Notes under the pieces: model-generated
Seen by the model: only the letters and a program-made list of their open reading frames with translations
Database searches by the model: none
What the model was told of the DNA's origin: nothing
Program-made: the position numbers and the translations under genes
In this document: piece by piece, positions 8,118 to 19,259 of the stretch
Numbering within the stretch: the first letter of the stretch is position 1
Layout of the letters: each line of letters begins with the position of its first letter
NCBI RefSeq assembly: GCF_002631205.1
Contig: NZ_PDLO01000001.1
Location: 62,001-126,000, forward strand
Source of the DNA: Neolewinella marina
Lineage (GTDB): Bacteria > Bacteroidota > Bacteroidia > Chitinophagales > Saprospiraceae
Direction: 5' to 3'
DNA: 64,000 nt

Positions 8118-11100
8118 TTAGAAGCCTACGTTCACGCCGAAGGTGAAGCTGCGGGTCCGGAAGAAGGTCGACCGGCGGTCGATACCGGGGGTCAGCGCGT
8201 TTTCGCCTCCGTCGATGATTCCGTTGGAGTTCTGGTCGTCGAAGAAACGTACGTTGGGGTCCACGCCACTGTAGTCGGTGATGTAGAAAAGGTTCTGGCC
8301 GGCCACGTATACCCGGAGGTCGTTGAAGCCGGTGCCGGGACCAAGGTCAAAGGTGTACCCCAGCTGGGCATTGTCCAGCGCCAGGAAGCTGGCATCTTCC
8401 ACGAAGTAGTCGGATACCTTCGGAGCGCTGGTCACCCCGCGCAGGAAGAGGTCGTTTACGATCACGTTCTCGATGGCACGGGTGGCCAGGTTGCCCTGCT
8501 GACCGTAGAAGTTACGGGGCATGTTAACCAGGTCGTGGCCGAAGTCGCCGCGCAGGAAGATGTTCAGGTCCAGGGGGCCGTAGCGGAAGGTGTTCGACAG
8601 GCTGGCGCTGAAGTCGGGCAGACCGTTACCCACCAAAACCTTGTCGGCTTCACCATCACCGAGGAACACATACTGGCCAGAGGCGAGGGTGGCATCGACG
8701 TCGAGGCGGCGGGTATAGATTCCGCCGAAGTCCTCACCGATGATGACGCGGCTCACGGGGTCCAGGTTCTGACCGGGAGATCCGGGAGAAGAGCTTTCAA
8801 ACTCCTGCACCCCACCGGCTCCGAAGTTAAAGTCGGGGTTCTCGCCGTTGTCCTCCAGGGTGGTGGAGAAGGTCGAGAAGGTCAGGCGGGGCTCGTAGCT
8901 GAAGCCGTCGCCACCGAGATCGCCGAAGCTGTAGCCCAGGGCGAGTTCCAGTCCGGTATTGATCAGGTCAACGTTGTTCAGGTTGGCCTCAACCGAGGAG
9001 AAGAGGAAGGGGGGCGAGGGCACGATCACCGAGGTGATCAGGTCGCCGGTATTGCGGACGTAGAAGTCCAGCGAACCCGTCAGGCGGTAATCGTCAAAGG
9101 CGAAGTCAAGGCCAGCGTTGAATTCCTGCTTTTTCTCAAAGCGGAGGTTCGGGTTGGCGTTGCTGGAGGGGCTGATCGTCGGAATGTAGCCGCCGTTCTG
9201 GGGGAACTGGGGGCCGGTACCGAAGGTCTGCAAGTAAGCGTAGTTGCCATTGGGCAGCGATCCGGTGATGCCGTATCCTACGCGGAACTTCAGCTGATCG
9301 GGACCTTCGAGGCTCAGGGCGTCGACCAGGTCGGCGCTGGCGGAAACGGCGGGGAAGAAGTCCCACTTGTTCTCGGGACCGTTGCGGCTGGTACCGTCAC
9401 GGCGCACCGAAGCGGTGATGTTGTAGGCAGAACCGAGGCTAAGGCGGGCGCGGCCGAAGAAGCCAATAACCCGGTAGCTGGCCTGGTAGCTGCCCACGGC
9501 GATCTGTCCGGCGGCAATGTCGTTCAGCACGTTGAGGTTGTTGAAGCCGAAGGCGTCCGAGGGAAGACCGGCACCGCCGGCGTTGAAGCCCTGGAACTGG
9601 TACTCCTGCCAGCTGTAGCCGGCCAGCAGTTCCAGTCCGTTGTTACCCAGGTCGGTGTTGTAGGTGGCCGTCACCTCGAAGAGGTCGTTGCGGTTGTCAT
9701 TAACCGACCGGGAGGCGAAACCACGACGGGCGGGGGAACCCGCGGCACCGCCACCAAAGCGGCTGAAGCGGCTGCCGAAGGAGCCATTGATGCCGTCCTC
9801 GCGGTTGCGGGAATAGCTGGCCGAGAGGGATACATCCTCGAGGATGTCGTAGGAGGCACGCAGGTTGTACAGGATGTTGGTCTGCTGCCGCTCGCTGGCC
9901 GTGGTCTGGGCAATGGCGACGGGGTTGAAGTAATCGAAGTTGTCGATCTCGAAGTAACCTCCGTAGGTGTCCAGGCTGTTGGCCGCAACGGCGTCCGGTA
10001 CCGTGTAACCAGCCTCATCCACCCGGGCCGGAGCCGTGGGATTGTAAGTGATGGCGTACTTGAAGACGTTGTTATTGAAGATATCGGCGTCACGGTCGGT
10101 AGCGGTCACGTCAACGCTCAGGTTGAGTTTGTCGTTGAAGGCCGACTGGTTGATGTTCAGTCGTCCGTTGATCTGCCGGAATCCGTCGTTGTCCACACCG
10201 ATGCCCTGAATGTCGCGGTAGTTTACCGATGCCCGGTAGGTCATACCTCCGGCGCCGCCGGAGTAGCTCAGGTTGTGGACGTGGCTGATGCCGGTGCGGG
10301 TTACCCGGTCAATCCAGTCGGTGTTGCCACCGTAATCGACGTTGTTGCGGAAAGCGATGGGGTCATCGGCACCGATCAGGCGGCCGGTTTCTTCCACCAG
10401 CTCGAGGTAGAGGTTCCGGTCGGCCACTTCGGGGCGCTTGGCGATCTCCTCGGCCGTCACGTAGCCGCGGTAGCTGAACTGAGCATCGCCGGCGGCACCG
10501 CGCTTGGTGGTGATAAGGATTACCCCGGCGGAGGCCTGGATGCCATAGATAGCCGCGGCGGAACCGTCCTTCAGTACGTTGATCGACTCGATGTCGGCCG
10601 GATCAACCGTGTTGAGGTTGGCACCCACTACGCCATCGATGATGATGAGGGGGCTCTGATTACCACCGAAGGAAGACAGACCACGCAGACGAATGACTGA
10701 GCCACCGTTGGCGTTGCCGCCCACTTTGGAGATGGTCAGACCCGCCACCTTGCCCTGGATGAGCTGGGTGGGGTCGTTGATGTTACCGGCGTTGAAGTCT
10801 TCGGAATCGATGGAGGTTACCGCGCTGGTCACCTGTTTCTGGGTGACGGTACCGTAGCCTACTACGACGACCTCATCGAGCAATTCTCCGGAGGTCATGG
10901 TGATGTCCAGCTCAGTTTGCCCGGTGAGGGGAATGGTCTGGGTAGCGTAACCGGTGTAGGAAACGGTAAGTGATTCCGCGCCCGCGGGAACGTTCAGGGT
11001 AAAGTTTCCGTCGAAGTCGGTCACCGTACCCGTGGAGGTGCCGGTGACCAGAATACTGGCACCGATCAGGGGATCGCCGTTCTCCGCATCCGTGATCGTG

Positions 11101-11198
11101 CCGGTTACCGTCGTCTGGGCCAGGGCCGCCGACGAAGCAAACAGTACGAACAACAGAAATAGAAAACCACGATGGACATGGTTAATGTTGAGCTTCAT
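8118..11198 (-). CDS. SusC/RagA family TonB-dependent outer-membrane transporter
   Basis: About 1026 residues from the ATG at 11198, which gives a proper signal peptide (ends AALAQ); a 20-residue in-frame extension upstream lacks sense as a signal. Order: signal peptide, carboxypeptidase-regulatory-like domain (TVTGTITDAENGDPLIGASI), the SusC-specific DEVVVVGYGT segment, TonB-dependent plug (LIQGKVAGL, LIIIDGV), then a 22-strand barrel ending in an aromatic FGVNVGF. It transports the ligand captured by the SusD-like partner, powered by TonB/ExbBD. The plug and CTD are intact. The downstream susD-like gene is co-transcribed. Confidence 0.95.
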   Translation of the reverse strand: MKLNINHVHRGFLFLLFVLFASSAALAQTTVTGTITDAENGDPLIGASILVTGTSTGTVTDFDGNFTLNVPAGAESLTVSYTGYATQTIPLTGQTELDITMTSGELLDEVVVVGYGTVTQKQVTSAVTSIDSEDFNAGNINDPTQLIQGKVAGLTISKVGGNANGGSVIRLRGLSSFGGNQSPLIIIDGVVGANLNTVDPADIESINVLKDGSAAAIYGIQASAGVILITTKRGAAGDAQFSYRGYVTAEEIAKRPEVADRNLYLELVEETGRLIGADDPIAFRNNVDYGGNTDWIDRVTRTGISHVHNLSYSGGAGGMTYRASVNYRDIQGIGVDNDGFRQINGRLNINQSAFNDKLNLSVDVTATDRDADIFNNNVFKYAITYNPTAPARVDEAGYTVPDAVAANSLDTYGGYFEIDNFDYFNPVAIAQTTASERQQTNILYNLRASYDILEDVSLSASYSRNREDGINGSFGSRFSRFGGGAAGSPARRGFASRSVNDNRNDLFEVTATYNTDLGNNGLELLAGYSWQEYQFQGFNAGGAGLPSDAFGFNNLNVLNDIAAGQIAVGSYQASYRVIGFFGRARLSLGSAYNITASVRRDGTSRNGPENKWDFFPAVSASADLVDALSLEGPDQLKFRVGYGITGSLPNGNYAYLQTFGTGPQFPQNGGYIPTISPSSNANPNLRFEKKQEFNAGLDFAFDDYRLTGSLDFYVRNTGDLITSVIVPSPPFLFSSVEANLNNVDLINTGLELALGYSFGDLGGDGFSYEPRLTFSTFSTTLEDNGENPDFNFGAGGVQEFESSSPGSPGQNLDPVSRVIIGEDFGGIYTRRLDVDATLASGQYVFLGDGEADKVLVGNGLPDFSASLSNTFRYGPLDLNIFLRGDFGHDLVNMPRNFYGQQGNLATRAIENVIVNDLFLRGVTSAPKVSDYFVEDASFLALDNAQLGYTFDLGPGTGFNDLRVYVAGQNLFYITDYSGVDPNVRFFDDQNSNGIIDGGENALTPGIDRRSTFFRTRSFTFGVNVGF

Positions 11199-11547
11199 AC
11201 TATAGATTGAAATTGTTAAGGAATGTGTGCGCACGACAAACACAAGCGCCCAAGCCACGCCGGGGGGCGCGTTCGGGCAACGTTATTGGGTTGTCTTGGT
11301 GTCGGTTATCGACCGGATAGGGATGGACCGGCAATGGGGAGTCAGGATTTACATGATCGATTCAAAGCGTCGGGACCATTGGACCAGGAACTGAGACTAA
11401 AGCATTTCCTGCTGGAGGGTGTAAGGGCTTGATTTTTCGGGAAAATCCAGGTTTTACACCCATATTGTCCAATGTACCGACACGCTAATAACGGTCACAA
11501 ACTCCGATCGCTGCCTAATGTTTAAGAGATAGTTTTCCACGCATAAA
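11199..11547. other. Intergenic region between divergent susC and the protease gene
   Basis: No convincing gene is visible. It should hold the promoters for both divergent units. I see no exact TAnnTTTG box near the susC start; CATAAATTG at 11540-11548, just before the protease start, is only loosely similar. There is no hairpin, repeat or RNA gene that I can support. Confidence 0.5.
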
Positions 11548-12819
11548 TTGTCATTTCAACCTTTGTACCTAATCCGATTTTCCGGCACCCGCGTCAGCGC
11601 CCTGGTTATTCTGGGATTGCTGCTTTCGTGGGTGACGAAGGCGCAAAGGCTGGACATGAAGGTGTTGGGGAACCGTACCCTGATCGAGATTCCCTTCGAC
11701 CTGGAGAATGACTTTATCGTCATTCCGGTGCTGCTGAACAACGCCGTCCCCCTGCGCTTCATCATCGACACCGGAGCGGAGAACACGGTGATCCTCGACA
11801 AGACCGTCACCGACCTCCTGAACGTGAGCTACCGCCGTACTTTCCAGGTGAGGGGGGCGGACCTGGAATCGGAGCTCACCGCCTACCTGGCCACGGGAGT
11901 AAGCCTGCGGCTTGCCGATCGCCTGCTGGCCCGCAACCGCACGGTGCTGGTGCTGGAGGAGAACTACTTCAACTTCGAGCGGGTAACGGGCACCAACGTC
12001 CACGGTATCCTGGGGGCCGATTTCCTGATGCGCTTCGTGGTGGAATTCGACTTCCGCAAGCAGGTGATGACGCTCCACGACCCCGCGAAGTACCGCCACC
12101 GCCGCAGCTTCGTGGAGATTGATGCCGACTTCGTCCGCCACCGGCCCTACCTCAACCTGGAGGTAGGCATCATCCGCGACCAACCCACCACCCGCCGCCT
12201 GCTGCTGGACACCGGCGCGGGACTCAGCCTGCTGATCCACACCTACCCCGGCCCAACCGACGACGTTGACCTGCCCGAACAGACCATTCCGGCCTACATC
12301 GCCAATGGCCTGGGCGGCACCCTGAGCGGCAGCGTGGGCCGGAGCCGGGTGGTCCACCTCGCCGACCGCAAGCTCACGAACGTGATCACCTACTTCCAGG
12401 AAGTCGATACGGTGGGCGCGACCTTTATGAACGACCGGGAAGGCATCGTCGGCAACCGGATCTTAAAGCGCTTCCGGGCCGTGATTCACTACCCCCGGGA
12501 AAAGGTGTACCTCCGGCCGGAAGGAAAGCGGTGGAAGCAAAAGTTCCGTTACGACCGTTCCGGCCTCGGACTCCTGGCCGGCGGCGACAACCTGCGCAAA
12601 TACAGCGTCAGCTACGTGGTGCCCGGCAGTCCCGCCGACCGGGCCGGCATCCAGGTGAGGGACCGCATCCGGGCGGTAAACGGGGTGCCGGCCAGCCTGC
12701 TGAGCCTGGAATCCATCATCCGCAAATTCCAGGGGCGGGTGGGTAAAAAAATCAAATTGAGAATCTACCGCAGCGGCCGCCTGCAGGACGTTACTTTCGT
12801 GCTCGAAGACCTGATATAA
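11548..12819 (+). CDS. Exported tandem retropepsin-like aspartyl protease with C-terminal PDZ domain
   Basis: 423 residues. A hydrophobic signal or anchor occupies about 15-32. There are two retroviral-type aspartyl protease folds, each with a catalytic motif: IIDTGAEN (Asp74) and LLDTGAGLS (Asp221), with the partner HGILGADFL and GIVGNRIL segments. A PDZ domain covers about 335-420 (SYVVPGSPADRAGIQVRD). Both active-site aspartates are present, so the pair could work as a single-chain pseudo-dimer. The start is TTG, chosen because later ATGs fall beyond the signal. It precedes rlpA and an OmpA-like gene on the same strand, suggesting an envelope role. Confidence 0.85.
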   Translation: MSFQPLYLIRFSGTRVSALVILGLLLSWVTKAQRLDMKVLGNRTLIEIPFDLENDFIVIPVLLNNAVPLRFIIDTGAENTVILDKTVTDLLNVSYRRTFQVRGADLESELTAYLATGVSLRLADRLLARNRTVLVLEENYFNFERVTGTNVHGILGADFLMRFVVEFDFRKQVMTLHDPAKYRHRRSFVEIDADFVRHRPYLNLEVGIIRDQPTTRRLLLDTGAGLSLLIHTYPGPTDDVDLPEQTIPAYIANGLGGTLSGSVGRSRVVHLADRKLTNVITYFQEVDTVGATFMNDREGIVGNRILKRFRAVIHYPREKVYLRPEGKRWKQKFRYDRSGLGLLAGGDNLRKYSVSYVVPGSPADRAGIQVRDRIRAVNGVPASLLSLESIIRKFQGRVGKKIKLRIYRSGRLQDVTFVLEDLI

Positions 12820-12853
12820 ACAACTGCCCCCCGCCGTGCCTTACTCCACCACT

Positions 12854-13702
12854 ATGCAAAAACTGACCTTCATCCTGCTGCTGTTGTGGACGGCCGGACT
12901 GTCCGCTCAGTTAGTGGGCGACAAGCAAAGCGGCCTGGCCAGCTACTACTCCACCGAATACCACGGAGCCGAAACCGCCTACGGAGCCATCTATAATAAG
13001 GATGAGCTCGTAGCCGCCCACAAGGCCTATCCCTTCAACAGCACCGTAAGGGTGACCAACGAGGAGAACGGCAAGTCGGTGGTCGTCCGCATCATCGACA
13101 AGGGCCCCTTCATCCGCGGCCGCATTATCGAAATCAGCGAAAGAGCCGCCGCGGAATTGGGGATGCTGGGTCAGCGGACGGTACCCGTAGAGTTGACGTT
13201 ACTGTCGACCCCCGACCAGCGCCCCGTGCGCCAGGCCGATCCGGAACCGGCGACCCCGGCCCCTACCCCACCGGCAACGCCACCCGCCGCTGCCCGCCCC
13301 ACCCCGCCCGCGCCGGCGACGACCCGCTCGGCCGAGCCCAGTCCGCCACCGCCGGCGGCTCCCCGCACCCCGGCAGCGCCACCCGCCCGCAAGGCCGCCA
13401 AGGCCAAGACCTTCGCCCAGGGCCTTTACCGGGTGGGCCTGGAGCAGGTGACTACGGGATCCTACGGCGTACAGGTGGGAAACTATCGCTCACTGGAAAG
13501 CGCCCTCGATAAAGTAGCTGAACTTCAGGGGCGTTATTTCGACGACATCCTCCTCCACAAAACTGCCCTGTCCGACAAGACCTTCACTTACAAGGTTATA
13601 CTGGGCCCCTTCGCCGACCAGGCCAGCGCTCAGAATTATGCATCGGACCTCCGCAGCCGCTACCAGATCGAGGGGTTTACCATTGCATTAGAACACCGTT
13701 AG
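12854..13702 (+). CDS. rlpA: RlpA-like septal-ring lytic transglycosylase with SPOR domain
   Basis: About 282 residues from the ATG at 12854 (a GTG at 12836 is less likely). A signal peptide (ends GLSAQ) is followed by the double-psi beta-barrel of RlpA: GLASYYS, HGAETAYG, AAHKAYPF, VRVTNEENG and the IDKGPFIRGRIIEIS active-site region. A proline/alanine-rich linker (about 115-180) leads to a C-terminal SPOR domain (VQVGNYRSLESAL, KVILGPF) that binds denuded septal peptidoglycan. It acts in the periplasm on glycan strands at division. It follows the protease gene by 34 nt and precedes an OmpA-like lipoprotein by 15 nt, so one envelope operon is likely. Confidence 0.92.
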   Translation: MQKLTFILLLLWTAGLSAQLVGDKQSGLASYYSTEYHGAETAYGAIYNKDELVAAHKAYPFNSTVRVTNEENGKSVVVRIIDKGPFIRGRIIEISERAAAELGMLGQRTVPVELTLLSTPDQRPVRQADPEPATPAPTPPATPPAAARPTPPAPATTRSAEPSPPPPAAPRTPAAPPARKAAKAKTFAQGLYRVGLEQVTTGSYGVQVGNYRSLESALDKVAELQGRYFDDILLHKTALSDKTFTYKVILGPFADQASAQNYASDLRSRYQIEGFTIALEHR

Positions 13703-13717
13703 CGAAAACCGCAAGCC

Positions 13718-14692
13718 ATGAAATTCATTCCTTCCCTCCTCCTGTTTTTCCTGGCCTTCACCGCCTGCGTACCCAAGTCGCAGTTCGATGCCCTGGTAGT
13801 CGAGCGTAACTTCTACCACAACCAGGCCATGGAGGCCGACAGCCTAGCCAACGCCCGCCGCCGGGCGGAAACCGACAGCCTGAACCAGCTCACCTTCGCC
13901 CGCCAGCAACAACTGCGGGAGATCGAGAACCTGAAAGCCACCAACCGCTCCCTGGCTGAACAAGTAACCGATCTGCGGGGCCGCTACGAAGCCCTCGTCG
14001 CCCAGAATCGCGAACAAGTGGCCACCGGGGGAAGCCAGGCCATGCTGCTGCAGCAGCAACTCACCGAACGGCAGGCGGAACTGAACCGGCGGGAAAGCGC
14101 CCTGCGGCAGGCCGAGCTGAACCTCCAGGCGCGCGAGCAACGAATGTCCAGCATCGACGAGATGCGCAGCACCCAACCGGGACCGGCTACCTACGGCAGT
14201 GGCACCAACCCCCAGGGGACCACCCCCACCGACGCCGCGGCACCGTCCACGGTAACTGCCGGTATCCTTTACGACGAACTCAAGCAATTGCTGCTGGCCA
14301 TTACCGACAGTGGATACACCATTGAGCGGCCGGCCCCGAACCGCCTGCACCTCGTAATGGGTGGCGACCTGTTGTTCTCGGACAGCACCACCGTCAGCCT
14401 GCCCGGCCAGCGGCTGTTGCGCCGCCTGGGGGGCACCCTGCGCAATTACCCCCAGGCACGATATACCATTGTGGGCCACGCGGGAGAAGGCGGTGACGCC
14501 ACCCCCCTGGCCGCCTACGACGGCAGCGCCCGCCGCGCCGCCCGGGTAGCTGTCCAGCTGGCCCAATTCGGAGTGGACCCCGGTCGGGTGGTTGCCGGTG
14601 GCAAGGGTTTCTACGGTTCCGAAGGGGGTGCAGCCTTCTCCGGCGAGGGCGGAAAGCGGCGGGTGGAAATCGAGATTACATTTCCGGATTAA
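13718..14692 (+). CDS. OmpA-family peptidoglycan-associated lipoprotein
   Basis: 324 residues with a lipoprotein signal ending at Cys17 (FTAC), a coiled-coil region (about 40-150, rich in Gln, Arg and Glu), a Pro/Thr linker, and a C-terminal OmpA-like domain (about 205-324: LLFSDSTTVS, YTIVGHAGEGGD, SARRAARVAVQLAQFGVDPGR, KRRVEIEI). The domain binds peptidoglycan, so the protein tethers the outer membrane to the wall. The loop after the GH motif is rearranged relative to classical GHTD. Its last 17 nt overlap the convergent DUF3810 gene. Confidence 0.88.
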   Translation: MKFIPSLLLFFLAFTACVPKSQFDALVVERNFYHNQAMEADSLANARRRAETDSLNQLTFARQQQLREIENLKATNRSLAEQVTDLRGRYEALVAQNREQVATGGSQAMLLQQQLTERQAELNRRESALRQAELNLQAREQRMSSIDEMRSTQPGPATYGSGTNPQGTTPTDAAAPSTVTAGILYDELKQLLLAITDSGYTIERPAPNRLHLVMGGDLLFSDSTTVSLPGQRLLRRLGGTLRNYPQARYTIVGHAGEGGDATPLAAYDGSARRAARVAVQLAQFGVDPGRVVAGGKGFYGSEGGAAFSGEGGKRRVEIEITFPD

Positions 14693-15734
14693 ACGACCGT
14701 CGATAACCCTCCACCAGTTGCACCACGCGGCCGTAATTGAGTAGCCCGTCGTGAATGCCCTGGGCCTTCAGGTAGGCCGTATAGGTGGCGTCGCGCAGCG
14801 CCGGGGCAATGTCGCGGTACAGCTCCCCATTGTCGTAGATGGCCTGCAAGTCGTTGCGGATCCCGGGATCCAGGCGCTCCGTCCGCCACCGCAGGTATTC
14901 CTCCGGGTCGGCGTATCGCAGCAGTCCGGCCAGGTGCCGCCAGTAGGCCAGCTCCAGGGTATAAGTCAGCAGTGGATCAGTTGATTCCCGCGCGGCCAAA
15001 TAGGCCCAGAAAGAGCAGGTGCCCTCGTCTCCGAACCCGTAGGCGTGCGCCAGTTCATGCGCCATCACGGCGGGCTTCTGCAGGGGGTGGAGGCCGGCGT
15101 CGATATTTCCCTGGGCGGCCCAGGGCCAGTACACACCGGCGGTACTCAGCCGCAGGAGCACCCCTCTGGGCAGCAGCTCCCAGCCGCGGGGCCGGCCGGG
15201 GGCGGGATAGTCGTGGCGCAGCAAGGCATCTACCACCAGGGGGCGTACGGCAGCCTCCATATCCGCCGGAAAATGTTCCGCCTGCAGTGCATCGGTATCC
15301 CGGGTGATGCGGGCCCGCAACCGGGACAGTTCCTCCGCCGTACCGTAAACCCGTTGGCGCAGTTCGTCCACCTCCGGTTCGTAGGTGGCAAAGCTCATGT
15401 GGTCCTCCACCGCTACCCGCCCATAATTGAAGCCCCACAGCCAGAGAAAGGCCAGTATCAACGAGGCTGCGGCGGTCAGCAACCGGTATGCCAGTCCGGA
15501 AAGCAGGTACCGCTTGCCAAGGGTTCGACGTTCGCGACGTTGGCGGCGTAGCCGGAAGATTTCGCTCACCAACAGGTACCCAACGCCCGCCCAGAAAAGG
15601 TAGAACAGGGGAAAGGGAAGGCGGGAAAGGGTAGCATCCCAGCCCGCGCGTACCGCCAGGAAGACCCCCCGGCTGTAGACGCTTTCCAGTACTTTCAAAG
15701 GCAGCAGCAGCCGTAGCAGGACGCTAGCTGCCAC
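14676..15734 (-). CDS. DUF3810 family membrane protein with HELAH zinc-protease-like motif
   Basis: 352 residues from the GTG at 15734. Two hydrophobic N-terminal segments (about 1-60 and 80-105) precede a soluble domain with MAHELAHAYGFGDE, a zincin HExxH motif followed by a downstream Glu-containing helix typical of DUF3810. Activity is unproven in the family. The reading frame stays open upstream to at least 15830 and the first membrane helix seems to begin before the GTG (LYTLLALVAASVLL), but no ATG is available there, so the true start is unclear. It overlaps the end of the OmpA-like gene by 17 nt. Confidence 0.8.
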   Translation of the reverse strand: MAASVLLRLLLPLKVLESVYSRGVFLAVRAGWDATLSRLPFPLFYLFWAGVGYLLVSEIFRLRRQRRERRTLGKRYLLSGLAYRLLTAAASLILAFLWLWGFNYGRVAVEDHMSFATYEPEVDELRQRVYGTAEELSRLRARITRDTDALQAEHFPADMEAAVRPLVVDALLRHDYPAPGRPRGWELLPRGVLLRLSTAGVYWPWAAQGNIDAGLHPLQKPAVMAHELAHAYGFGDEGTCSFWAYLAARESTDPLLTYTLELAYWRHLAGLLRYADPEEYLRWRTERLDPGIRNDLQAIYDNGELYRDIAPALRDATYTAYLKAQGIHDGLLNYGRVVQLVEGYRRSFNPEM

Positions 15735-15890
15735 CAGGGCCAGCAGGGTGTAGAGGGCGGCGGGGCGCGGGTGCCAGGCCTTGGAAGCGGGTGCCGGAGA
15801 CCCGGACCGCCCCGCGGGGGACTCAACTATGGGTGATTTCCTGCGTTTGATTGACGTGTGATTTGCACAGTAAACGTAAACTAAAGCAAT

Positions 15891-16217
15891 ATGGCTTTTG
15901 AATTAACCGACAGCAACTTCAAACAGGAAGTGCTGGAAAAGAAAGGAATTGCCCTGGTAGATTTTTGGGCGGAATGGTGTGGCCCCTGTAAAATGATCGG
16001 CCCCGTAGTAGAGGAGCTGGCGAAAGAATACGACGGCAAGGCGCTCATCGCCAAAGTCGACGTGGACGAGAACGCCGAACTGACGCAGCGGTACGGCGTG
16101 CGGAACATCCCCACCATTCTGATCCTCAAGGACGGAGAAGTGGTCGACAAGCACGTTGGGTTCGCCACCAAGGAAGCCCTGGCCCAGAAGATCGAGGCCC
16201 AACTGGAAACTGCCTAG
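15891..16217 (+). CDS. trxA: Thioredoxin
   Basis: 108 residues, standard length. The WCGPC active site is at 29-33 (Cys30, Cys33), with FWAEW before it, the conserved cis-proline in NIPT, and the GFATKEAL C-terminal helix. It is the cytoplasmic disulfide reductant, recharged by the thioredoxin reductase encoded at 56938-57876. A terminator follows. It is divergent from the DUF3810 gene. Confidence 0.97.
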   Translation: MAFELTDSNFKQEVLEKKGIALVDFWAEWCGPCKMIGPVVEELAKEYDGKALIAKVDVDENAELTQRYGVRNIPTILILKDGEVVDKHVGFATKEALAQKIEAQLETA

Positions 16218-16245
16218 AAACAGTTCCGCCCTTACCAAGTGAATC

Positions 16246-16282
16246 AGCCCCTATCGCCCCCGGCGGTAGGGGCTTTCTTTTT
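16246..16282 (+). terminator. Rho-independent terminator after trxA
   Basis: AGCCCCTA (16246-16253) pairs with TAGGGGCT (16267-16274), with an inner CGCC/GGCG pair, and is followed by TTCTTTTTCC. It lies 29 nt after the trxA stop. Confidence 0.88.
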
Positions 16283-16446
16283 CCGCTGCCACTCCAGTTC
16301 AGCAGTCCCCAGAGTGGGACTTCGGATTTACGATCCCTGTTCGGGGAAAGCCGACGAAAAACTCGCTTATTGTATAGAATAAATCTAAACAGACGCCAGA
16401 CTCCCCTACTCCCCCCAACTAAAGTAGGCCATCTTTCATTTCCTGT

Positions 16447-16454
16447 TAACTTTG
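16447..16454 (+). promoter_or_regulatory. Bacteroidota -7 promoter box for sdhCAB
   Basis: TAACTTTG matches the Bacteroidota -7 consensus TAnnTTTG exactly and lies 30 nt before the ATG of sdhC. No clear -33 TTG is at ideal spacing. Confidence 0.7.
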
Positions 16455-16484
16455 GCGCCCAAGGCTAAAATCTGGCATTTTCCT

Positions 16485-17228
16485 ATGGCTACAAGCACCG
16501 CGAATCGTACCACCTCCAGCGTCGGCTGGTTCGGCAAGTTTCTTTCTTCCAGTATCGGGCAGAAGGTGATCATGTCGTTGACCGGCCTCTTCCTTATTGT
16601 CTTTCTGGTGGTTCACCTTATCGGCAATTTACAGTTGATCCTGGCAAACGATGAAGGCTACAGCTTCAACAGCTACGCCTATTTCATGACCACCAACCCG
16701 GTGATCAAGACGACCTCCTTCCTCCTTTACGCCTTCATCATCCTGCACGCCATCCAGGGCATCTACCTCTGGAACCTGAACCGGAAGGCCCGGGGCAACG
16801 TACGCTACGCCGTGAAGGTGGACCGTACCGCGGGCGGCAGCAAGTCGTCCATCTATATGGGCTCCCTCGGCATGGTCATCCTTGCCTTTATCATCGTACA
16901 TATGGTACAGTTCTGGGGGCAGATGCACTTCACCGACAACGTAGGCCCCTTCACCGCCGAAGGCTACGAAGGTGCCAAGGACCTGTACGCCCTGGTCAGC
17001 CAGACCTACGAGAACATCGGCATGGTCATCTTCTACGTAGTGGCTATGGTATTCATCGCCTTCCACCTGTGGCACGGCTTCCAGTCGGCCTTCCAGACGC
17101 TGGGCCTCAACCACAAGAAATACACCCCGCTGATCAAGAGTGTGGGCTACGCCTACAGCGTCCTGGTGCCGCTGGGCTTTGCCGCTATTCCCGTGATCAT
17201 GTACCTGCGTTCCCGCGGCATCCTTTAA
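16485..17228 (+). CDS. sdhC: Succinate dehydrogenase/fumarate reductase cytochrome b subunit
   Basis: About 247 residues from the ATG at 16485; a TTG at 16452 would lie inside the promoter box. Five hydrophobic segments and spaced histidines (VVHLIGNLQ, ILHAIQGIYL, IIVHMVQFWG, FHLWHGFQSAFQTLG) match the single-chain di-haem type B anchor. It holds SdhA and SdhB on the inner membrane and passes electrons to menaquinone. First gene of sdhCAB, with a 21-nt gap to sdhA. Confidence 0.95.
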   Translation: MATSTANRTTSSVGWFGKFLSSSIGQKVIMSLTGLFLIVFLVVHLIGNLQLILANDEGYSFNSYAYFMTTNPVIKTTSFLLYAFIILHAIQGIYLWNLNRKARGNVRYAVKVDRTAGGSKSSIYMGSLGMVILAFIIVHMVQFWGQMHFTDNVGPFTAEGYEGAKDLYALVSQTYENIGMVIFYVVAMVFIAFHLWHGFQSAFQTLGLNHKKYTPLIKSVGYAYSVLVPLGFAAIPVIMYLRSRGIL

Positions 17229-17249
17229 CCTTACCTGAAGCTAGCAGTT

Positions 17250-19244
<1,995 letters not shown>

Positions 19245-19259
19245 CTGGCCTTGGAAAAT

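Noticed and set aside
8112-10700. 862-residue open frame antisense to the susC gene
   Set aside because: High third-position GC in the real gene removes stops from the complementary frame. The predicted protein is Val/Gly-rich with no domain, and the susC product is unambiguous.
11223-11432. 69-residue plus-strand frame between susC and the protease gene
   Set aside because: No family features or convincing start region, and composition is unlike nearby coding DNA.
13200-13400. Proline/alanine low-complexity DNA in rlpA as a possible repeat element
   Set aside because: It encodes the flexible linker between the RlpA and SPOR domains and has no regular repeat unit.
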